Source: Phycisphaerae bacterium
GTDB taxonomy: Bacteria > Planctomycetota > Phycisphaerae > Sedimentisphaerales > Anaerobacaceae
Reading direction: 5' to 3'
Assembly: GCA_017993835.1 (NCBI GenBank)
Contig: JAGOLX010000011.1
Span: 1 to 64,000, forward strand
Length of the DNA stretch: 64,000 bases
Below the pieces are notes generated by a model. The model was not told where the DNA came from. It did no database searches and saw nothing but the letters and a program-made list of their open reading frames with translations. A program made the position numbers and the translations under genes. Position 1 is the stretch's first letter. Each line of letters begins with the position of its first letter. Positions 58,362 to 64,000 of this stretch are shown here, one piece after another.

Positions 58362-59620
58362 AGCCGCCCTGGACCATTCCGGACCCGATCCCCGACGCTC
58401 AGTTCCGCGAGATCCGCCTGAGCCTGATCTTCGACCATCACAAGTGGGACAGCCAGTTCGAGGACGTCGCGTCGATCGGACGGCGCTGTCTGATCCTCGA
58501 CGCGGATGCCTGGGACCAGTTGCGCCGCCAATCGGAGCAACTGTACGCGGAGGCGCTGGCTGCGGAAGACGAGATCCTGGACCGACCCGACTTGTGCAAG
58601 ATGCTCGGTCTTGGCCGTCGGCTGTGCAAAGCCTGCACTCGCACCACTCGCAAGGTCCCGTCCAGGGCCATGGCCAGGGTCATGCGGTTCGACTTCCATT
58701 TCACCGAGGACGGCTGGCAGATCTCGGAGGCGAATGCGGATGTGCCGGGCGGGTTCATCGAGTCGTCTGCTTTCGCCGAACTGGCGAGAGGATGCTACTC
58801 GGGAACGAGCGCCGCGCCCGATGTGCGCGAGCAGTATGCCAAGGCGGTTCTTTCGTCGCTGGGCCGGGGCGCTAGGATCGCCCTCGTGCACGCGACCGCC
58901 TACACGGACGACCGACAGGTGATGGTGTTCCTGGCCGAGAGGTTCGCAAGCGAAGGGCTGGAGCTGGTCCTGGCCAGTCCTGCGGACCTGTTCTGGAGCG
59001 GGGGAATCGCATCGCCGGCCGGCGGCGGGCGGGCTTTCGACGGGATCGTGCGGTTCTTCCCGGCCGAGTGGCTGCCCAGCATTCCGCGAAGGCACACGTG
59101 GCAGCGGTTCTTTCACGGCGGTCTCACGCCGCAGAGTAATCCCGCCTACGCGCTGATCCCACAGACCAAGCGGTTCCCTCTCGTTTGGGACCAGCTTCGG
59201 ACGGCTCTGCCGACTTGGCGGGCGCTGCTGCCACAGACGCACGACCCTCGCGAGGTCGATTGGCGAAACAGCGAGGAATGGGTACTCAAGCCCGCGCTCG
59301 GACGCGTCGGCGAGTGGATTGGCATCCACGGCGTGACGGTCGACAAGGAGTGGCGAGAGATTGCCAGGAACGCGAGGAGACATCACAGGTTCTGGGCTGC
59401 GCAGAGGCGATTTGCCGCGATTCCGGCCGACGGCGGGGGCGAGCACCTCTATCCCTGCATCGGCGTGTTCGTGATTGACGGCAAGGCGTGTGGACTCTAC
59501 GGGCGGGCGTCCCGCGTGCCGCTGATCGACAGTCGGGCACAGGATATCCCGATTCTTGTCGCCGAGCGGGTCGCAAAGGATCGCAGGACTGAAGTCGCTG
59601 CATTAGGGGAATGTCGATGA
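58358..59620 (+). CDS. Glutathionylspermidine synthase-like ATP-grasp protein
   Basis: This is a 420-residue cytoplasmic ATP-grasp ligase of the glutathionylspermidine synthase-preATP-grasp family. The hallmark is RFDFHFTEDGWQISEANADVPGGF near residues 109-132; later LVHATAYTDDRQVMVF and WVLKPALGRVGEW (ATP-binding lysine) follow. It lacks the amidase domain of E. coli Gss, like most stand-alone members. It should join a carboxylate to an amine with ATP, but the substrate is unknown. It overlaps the membrane gene before it and the unknown gene after it by four bases each. Confidence 0.85.
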   Translation: MKPPWTIPDPIPDAQFREIRLSLIFDHHKWDSQFEDVASIGRRCLILDADAWDQLRRQSEQLYAEALAAEDEILDRPDLCKMLGLGRRLCKACTRTTRKVPSRAMARVMRFDFHFTEDGWQISEANADVPGGFIESSAFAELARGCYSGTSAAPDVREQYAKAVLSSLGRGARIALVHATAYTDDRQVMVFLAERFASEGLELVLASPADLFWSGGIASPAGGGRAFDGIVRFFPAEWLPSIPRRHTWQRFFHGGLTPQSNPAYALIPQTKRFPLVWDQLRTALPTWRALLPQTHDPREVDWRNSEEWVLKPALGRVGEWIGIHGVTVDKEWREIARNARRHHRFWAAQRRFAAIPADGGGEHLYPCIGVFVIDGKACGLYGRASRVPLIDSRAQDIPILVAERVAKDRRTEVAALGECR

Positions 59621-60402
59621 CGGGAGAAGAGCTTTACGAGGTCTGGGCGCCGGCGTTCGATGAGTGGTCACCGTGGGTCAAGCCGGTGTTGTTCGCCGAG
59701 ATCGACGATTTTGCGAACGACGCCGGGTTCGTTCCGACGCCGGAGGAGCCCGGCCTGCGGTGCCGAATCGAAGCGAGGCGCGACACCGCGGTCGTCGTGG
59801 ATCTGCCGGGCTCGCGATCTCTGCTGGCGGGATTCGATCTGGCCAAAGCCGGCTATCGGCCGGTCCCTCTGTACAACACGACGTCGGGAAGACGTCAGAG
59901 CATGTCGCCGGAGAAGTGCGTTCTGCCCCATGTCGCCGTGCTCGTGCGGATGTTGTCGATGCCGCTTGCGGAACACGTGCGAAACACGATCGTAGGGGAA
60001 ACGCCGCCGGCCTTCCTGCTCGATTCTCGCCGGCTCCGCGGAGGGAACAAGCCATCGCCGGGCATGTATGACAATCGGTGGATGGTCTTTCCGCAGGATT
60101 TCCCTTCCGCCGGGTTCCTGAAGTCGCGAGGGATCACGCAGGCGGTCGTCGTGCAGGACGAGATGGGTCCGCTGGCGGACGATTTGTCTCACGTCCTGCT
60201 TCGCTGGAAGCAGGCGGGGATCGCGATCCTCCGTCAGGATGCCGACGTGGATTCTCCGGCGCGCCCCGCGGAGATTCAGCAGCCCTCGCGCTTCCGCTCG
60301 ACGCTCTACCGGGTCTTCGCGATGATGGGTCTGCGGAGGAACAGCGCCGGTGGCTTCGGCTCGGCAATCCCGATCCCAGGGCAGGGCGGCGGTTTCGGAT
60401 AG
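59617..60402 (+). CDS. Unknown protein coupled to the ATP-grasp gene
   Basis: I recognise no family. The protein has 261 residues, no signal or membrane helix, and ends in a Gly/Pro-rich tail (GGFGSAIPIPGQGGGFG). The middle has FLLDSRRLRGGNKPSPGMYDNRWMVFPQDFPSAGFLKSRGITQAVVVQDEMGPL, a conserved-looking block that may bind a nucleotide or phosphate. ATG 59617 overlaps the stop of the ATP-grasp gene and has AGGGGA six bases upstream. The tight overlap suggests that it acts with that enzyme. Confidence 0.6.
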   Translation: MTGEELYEVWAPAFDEWSPWVKPVLFAEIDDFANDAGFVPTPEEPGLRCRIEARRDTAVVVDLPGSRSLLAGFDLAKAGYRPVPLYNTTSGRRQSMSPEKCVLPHVAVLVRMLSMPLAEHVRNTIVGETPPAFLLDSRRLRGGNKPSPGMYDNRWMVFPQDFPSAGFLKSRGITQAVVVQDEMGPLADDLSHVLLRWKQAGIAILRQDADVDSPARPAEIQQPSRFRSTLYRVFAMMGLRRNSAGGFGSAIPIPGQGGGFG

Positions 60403-60410
60403 GGAGCGTG

Positions 60411-62714
60411 ATGGAGCGAAGACGAATCCTGATGACGGGTCGCGTCCAGGGTGTGGGGTTCCGGCCGACGGTGCACAGACTTGCCGCGTCCCTTGGCTTG
60501 AGCGGTTTCGTTCTGAACGACGCGCGCGGGGTCACGATGGAACTCCAGGGTCCTGGACCGTGGATCGACGAGTTCCTCAGGAGGCTGCAATCCTCCGATA
60601 AGCCGCCGCTAGCGAGGATCGAGTCGTGCGAGGTCGCGGGCTTGCCGACGGTCGAAGGCGAGACGGGATTCGCCATACGCGGCAGCCTCGCAGAGGGTCG
60701 CGTGCTCTCCGAGGTCTCTGCCGATGTCGCTGTGTGTGCCGATTGCCTGAGGGAACTCGCCGACCGCGGGGACTTCCGCTACCGCTATCCCTTCATCAAC
60801 TGCACGAATTGCGGGCCGCGGTATTCGATTGTCCGGACGATTCCCTACGACCGGCCCAACACGACGATGTCCGTCTTCCCGATGTGCGAGCCGTGCGCTG
60901 GTCAGTATCGCGATGTGACGGATCGTCGCTTTCATGCCCAGCCTGTTGCTTGTCCCGCGTGCGGGCCCAAGGTCTGGCTGGCCGACCGCTCGGGCAACAC
61001 GTTGCGGGCCGGCAACGACGATGCCATCGCCGAGACGGCCAGACTGCTGCGAGCGGGGAGGATCGTCGCGATCAAAGGGCTCGGCGGTTTCCACTTGGCC
61101 TGCGACGCGTTCAACGACGATGCGGTCCGCGAACTGCGGCGGCGCAAACGGCGGGATCACAAGCCCTTCGCCATGATGGCTCGCTGCGTTGACGAGATAC
61201 GCAAGCACGCGGCTGTGGACCTCGCGGCCGAGCGGATCCTGGAAAGTCCCGAGAGTCCTATCGTCTTGCTGCCGAGGAGGGCGGGTGCGACCCTCGCGCC
61301 CGCGGTGGCCCAAGGCGTCGATTCCTTCGGATTCATGCTGTGCTACACGCCGTTGCACCATCTGCTGTTCGCGGAGGGACTGGATGTCCTCGTGATGACC
61401 AGTGCGAACCTCTCCGATGAGCCGCTGATCTGCAAGAACGAGCTGGCCTTGGAGCGACTGGGCGATGTTGCGGACGCGTTTCTCATGCACGACCGCGAGA
61501 TCTACCGACAGGTGGACGACTCCATCGTGTACTTTGTCGGCGGTCGGCCGGCCGTGCTGCGTCGAGCGAGAGGGTATGTGCCGACGCCGATTCTCGTGGA
61601 GGCGGATTCGCCGCAGGAGATTCTCGCGGCCGGCGCCGACCTGAAGAACACGTTCTGCCTTGTGAAGAACAACCAGCTCGTTCTCAGCGAGCACATCGGC
61701 GATCTGGAAGACGCGGAGGTCTATCACCATTGCGCGGGCTCGGTCAAGCACTTGGCCGGGCTGTTCGAGGTCAAGCCGAGCGTCGTCGTGTGCGATCTGC
61801 ACCCCGGCTATCTCTCGACGCAGTACGCCAGATCACAGCAGGGCGTCCGGGTGATTCAGGTGCAGCATCATTGGGCCCACGTCGCTTCCGTCCTGGCGGA
61901 ACACAAGGTCGCGGGACCGGTGATCGGCATCGTCTGCGACGGGACGGGCTACGGCACCGACGGCGCGATCTGGGGTTGCGAGTGCCTGATCGCATCGTTG
62001 ACCGAGTTCACGCGATTCGCTCACCTGGCGTACTATCCACTGGCAGGGGGCGACAAGGCCAGCAAGGAGGCGGTTCGACCTCTCCTGGGGCTCTTGAAAC
62101 AGGCGTATGGAGCCGATTTCCATCTCCCCGACTTTGCGTGGCTGCTGGATCGGATCGAGCCGGACGCCGCCAAGCTCAGATTGGTCGACGAGCAGATCGA
62201 CAAGCGACTGAATACCGTGAACACATCGAGCCTGGGCAGGGTCTTCGACGCGGTCGCCGCGATGCTCGGCTTGGGCAGCTACAACCACTTCGACGCCCAA
62301 CTCCCAATGGCCCTTGAATCGCTGGCCCAGCCGGGGATCGACGACCGCTACGAGTTCGATCTGCGTTCCAACGCCGGCGAGCCGCGCCAACTGGACCTGC
62401 GCAGGATGATGATGGGAGTGCTGGAGGATGTCAGAAGCGGGAAGACCCCATCGATTGTCTCTGCCAAGTTCCACAACACGCTCACGGAGGCCCTATTGGC
62501 AATGGCGAAGGCAGCGAGGGAGAGCACCGGCCTGGAGGTGGCAGCGCTGAGCGGCGGGGCGTTCTGCAATCGTATCCTGACGGCCCAGCTCGCCACGCGC
62601 CTAAACCGGGAAGGGTTCAAGGTGCTGCTCAATCGCGAAGTCCCCACCAACGACGGCGGCCTGGCGCTCGGCCAGGCCGCGATTGCAGCCGACCGGCTGC
62701 GCCGCGAAGTGTGA
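60411..62714 (+). CDS. hypF: Hydrogenase maturation carbamoyltransferase HypF
   Basis: It makes the cyanide ligands of the NiFe-hydrogenase active site, starting from carbamoyl phosphate and transferring the group to HypE. It has 767 residues, the usual length. The acylphosphatase domain has GRVQGVGFRP at the N-terminus, the zinc-finger domain has CADC, CTNCG, CEPC and CPACG, followed by the YrdC-like domain and the carbamoyltransferase domain with VQHHWAHVASVLAE and GIVCDGTGYGTDGAIWG. ATG 60411 has AGGGAG five bases upstream. The frame continues upstream without family similarity. Confidence 0.97.
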   Translation: MERRRILMTGRVQGVGFRPTVHRLAASLGLSGFVLNDARGVTMELQGPGPWIDEFLRRLQSSDKPPLARIESCEVAGLPTVEGETGFAIRGSLAEGRVLSEVSADVAVCADCLRELADRGDFRYRYPFINCTNCGPRYSIVRTIPYDRPNTTMSVFPMCEPCAGQYRDVTDRRFHAQPVACPACGPKVWLADRSGNTLRAGNDDAIAETARLLRAGRIVAIKGLGGFHLACDAFNDDAVRELRRRKRRDHKPFAMMARCVDEIRKHAAVDLAAERILESPESPIVLLPRRAGATLAPAVAQGVDSFGFMLCYTPLHHLLFAEGLDVLVMTSANLSDEPLICKNELALERLGDVADAFLMHDREIYRQVDDSIVYFVGGRPAVLRRARGYVPTPILVEADSPQEILAAGADLKNTFCLVKNNQLVLSEHIGDLEDAEVYHHCAGSVKHLAGLFEVKPSVVVCDLHPGYLSTQYARSQQGVRVIQVQHHWAHVASVLAEHKVAGPVIGIVCDGTGYGTDGAIWGCECLIASLTEFTRFAHLAYYPLAGGDKASKEAVRPLLGLLKQAYGADFHLPDFAWLLDRIEPDAAKLRLVDEQIDKRLNTVNTSSLGRVFDAVAAMLGLGSYNHFDAQLPMALESLAQPGIDDRYEFDLRSNAGEPRQLDLRRMMMGVLEDVRSGKTPSIVSAKFHNTLTEALLAMAKAARESTGLEVAALSGGAFCNRILTAQLATRLNREGFKVLLNREVPTNDGGLALGQAAIAADRLRREV

Positions 62715-63107
62715 CACGCACGTTGCGTGTATTCCGCCTTCTGCCAGATTTCCATGACAGCTTGTCCTCTTTCTCTTGGGGGCTCGGCCCCCAAACCCCC
62801 GGCATTTGACGCTTTGGGCCAATAGCATGATGATGAGAGAGTCAGGTTCACCCTTTGTCGATGCCCAGTGTTGTGGGTAGTCTGGAAGGTGCTGCTGTGG
62901 AGGATAGGGTTCTGCTGGCAAGCACCCCGAGCGCCACAGCAGTCCAGTGGCACGGGCGATGCCGTCAGCATGGCGGCATCGCCTCGCTGACATGGCGTGC
63001 TGCTGGCGTAAAGCGTGAAATGCCAGGGGTCCGGGGACGGCGTCCCCGGTTATGGGGTGCGCACGCTCCCCAGAGTACATAAGAAACCGGATAGACCCGG
63101 TTATCCT
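62715..63107. other. Intergenic region between hypF and the nucleotidyltransferase fragment
   Basis: No gene is seen. It includes a perfect 8-bp hairpin (TTGGGGGC at 62776-62783 with GCCCCCAA at 62787-62794) after hypF, without a U-run, and several further GC-rich inverted repeats (GGGGACGGCGTCCCC near 63035). Confidence 0.4.
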
Positions 63108-63356
63108 TCATAGGGGAATGGCTTCCTGAAGGACGCGTTGTTTGATCAGGGGATTGAGTCCCTTTTCCGTCACGATCTCCACAGGCCTGCCGAGGATCTG
63201 CTCCAGGTCCAGGATGAGCCCCGCGGGAAACCAGGAGCTTGTTGTCGGTCCCGCATCGACCAAGAGATCCACATCGCTGTCCGGCCCATCCTCGCCTCGC
63301 ACAACGGAACCAAACAGGCGAACGTTCCTCGCGCTGTGCATAGCCGCAATACTCAC
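63108..63356 (-). pseudogene. Nucleotidyltransferase-domain (MNT) protein, N-terminus lost
   Basis: 82 residues remain from GTG 63356. The motif LFGSVVRGEDGPDSDVDLLVD with the catalytic GS and D-x-D is present, as in minimal nucleotidyltransferases of MNT-HEPN toxin-antitoxin pairs. The frame continues upstream (AEKRDDIVSIAAMHSARNV) as family members do, but runs into the palindromic repeat at 63384-63404, so the natural start seems to have been replaced. No ribosome site precedes GTG 63356 and no HEPN partner is adjacent. Probably a remnant, but a short active protein is possible. Confidence 0.6.
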
Positions 63357-63383
63357 GATGTCGTCACGTTTCTCCGCCTGAAC

Positions 63384-63451
63384 GGTGCGTGGTACGCACC
63401 CTACAAGGAATCACGCATGGCCCGCAGCACGTAGGGTGCGTATCACGCACC
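63384..63451. repeat. Palindromic repeat (GGTGCGTGGTACGCACC family), second copy
   Basis: Arms at 63384-63404 and 63431-63451; each contains GGTGCGT and ACGCACC. Related to the copy at 41392-41460 but with the arms exchanged in order. Confidence 0.7.
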
Positions 63452-63460
63452 ATGTTCATC

Positions 63461-63490
63461 TACGCTGCGCTTCGTTCAGGATGACAGAAG
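63461..63490. repeat. Half copy of the GTCATGCTGAACG repeat
   Basis: Matches the right arm of the repeat at 33840-33925 (GCGCTTCGTTCAGGATGACAG); the left arm is missing. Confidence 0.6.
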
Positions 63491-63681
63491 TCTCGCAAGT
63501 ATCGATCCGAATCCGTATCATAGAGACGCTTCACAAGGGAACGTGCGGTTGCCTTGGTCGGGCGAGCTTGACCTGGGTCCCTCGCCCCCGTAGAATGACT
63601 CGCGTCTTGGTCGTCCGCTCCTATTTCGCGGGGTGGTGAACAGAAACCGCAGTCTTGACGGCAACGTGAGAGCGAAGAACG

Positions 63682-63924
63682 ATGTGCTTAGCCATACCGG
63701 CGCGGATCATTGAACTGGACCAGGACCGGGCGGTCGTGGATGCGATGGGCAATCGGTGGAAGGCCAAGACCACGCTGCTGCCTGGGGTCAAGCTCGGAGA
63801 CGTCGTGTTGGTGCACGCGGGTTTTGCCATCTCGCTCGTGGATGAGGAGGAAGCGAAGAAGACCTGGGAGCTGTTCGCCGAGATTGACGCCTTCGAGAGC
63901 ACGCAGAACAGGGTTTCCGGATAG
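63682..63924 (+). CDS. hypC: Hydrogenase maturation chaperone HypC
   Basis: This 80-residue protein carries the Fe(CN)2CO unit with HypD and binds the hydrogenase large subunit. The N-terminal MCLAIPARI with the essential Cys2, and later GDVVLVHAGFAISLVDEEEA, are the family marks. It has the usual length. A weak ribosome site (GAGCGAAG) precedes the ATG. It is followed by hypD after five bases. Confidence 0.97.
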   Translation: MCLAIPARIIELDQDRAVVDAMGNRWKAKTTLLPGVKLGDVVLVHAGFAISLVDEEEAKKTWELFAEIDAFESTQNRVSG

Positions 63925-63929
63925 CGAGC

Positions 63930-64000
63930 ATGTTGGACAGGATCGCCCACGCACAACAAATCATCGAGGATTCCTGCCGGAGGCTGGAGCGGCCCATCAC
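63930..64000 (+). CDS. hypD: HypD N-terminus (partial, runs off the right edge)
   Basis: Only 23 codons are inside the window: MLDRIAHAQQIIEDSCRRLE, then RPI. The position five bases after hypC and the pattern of helix plus RRLERPI agree with HypD, where the next residues would be the TLMEVCGTH motif. HypD assembles the Fe(CN)2CO group with HypC and HypE. Confidence 0.75.
   Translation, partial: MLDRIAHAQQIIEDSCRRLERPI

Noticed and set aside
62776-62794. Intrinsic terminator after hypF
   Set aside because: The 8-bp hairpin is perfect but no U-run follows, so it is only noted in the intergenic entry.

Overview
The window is about 64 kb of high-GC bacterial DNA. The gene content points to an anaerobic or microaerophilic planctomycete, most likely class Phycisphaerae. 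The clues are secreted sugar-active enzymes with Tat or Sec signals, many Gfo/Idh/MocA oxidoreductases beside TIM-barrel isomerases, DUF1080 and ThuA proteins, a type-IV-pilin-like protein of the planctomycete H-X9-DG type, a PEP-CTERM protein, and an oxygen-defence set built on rubrerythrin, superoxide reductase and a flavodiiron protein. The lineage is an inference from gene content, since no rRNA gene is present.

Layout. 1-7 kb: carbohydrate enzymes (partial sialate O-acetylesterase, GH2 beta-galactosidase with an F5/8C domain, NodB-like deacetylase). 7-10 kb: a PEP-CTERM protein behind a palindromic operator, an overlapping Ser/Thr kinase and phosphatase pair, and tRNA-Asn. 10.4-19.1 kb: a same-strand locus of two small secreted beta proteins, a chaperone-like Ig-fold protein, a 1275-residue secretin with eight N-terminal Ig/CarboxypepD-like repeats, and a lipoprotein-like gene. 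This is the best candidate here for an undescribed surface or secretion system. 19-29 kb: ligA (with an in-frame repeat insertion), ribD, a probable structured RNA, a DUF1080-PHP fusion, an M24 peptidase, a rhomboid protease and an SH3b protein.

28.6-44 kb: a sugar-catabolism region with five Gfo/Idh/MocA oxidoreductases (a sixth is at 50.6 kb), three TIM-barrel isomerase/epimerase proteins, an enolase-superfamily enzyme, a ThuA protein, a uroporphyrinogen-decarboxylase-family methyltransferase and a radical SAM protein. With the DUF1080 protein upstream, this fits a 3-keto-sugar route for glycoside breakdown. The region is full of palindromic repeats. One of them, 508 bp long, carries a four-helix-bundle (S23/IVP) gene between 40-bp inverted repeats, and a 114-bp deletion-like relative sits 2.4 kb away.

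44-50.4 kb: nine genes on the minus strand form an oxygen and peroxide defence cluster (Fur/PerR-type regulator, rubrerythrin, Tpx, flavodiiron protein, superoxide reductase, ferritin, ferritin-like protein, rubredoxin, zwf). Its first gene lies behind a perfect palindrome. 50.6-57 kb: another oxidoreductase, a pilin-like protein, a small lipoprotein, an ArnT-like membrane glycosyltransferase with C-terminal repeats, and tRNA-Ala. 57.5-60.4 kb: a DUF350-like membrane protein, a glutathionylspermidine-synthase-like ATP-grasp enzyme and an unknown protein, overlapping. 60.4-64 kb: hydrogenase maturation genes hypF, hypC and the start of hypD, with a truncated nucleotidyltransferase and repeats between hypF and hypC.

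All functions are read from sequence motifs and family knowledge. No database search was run.
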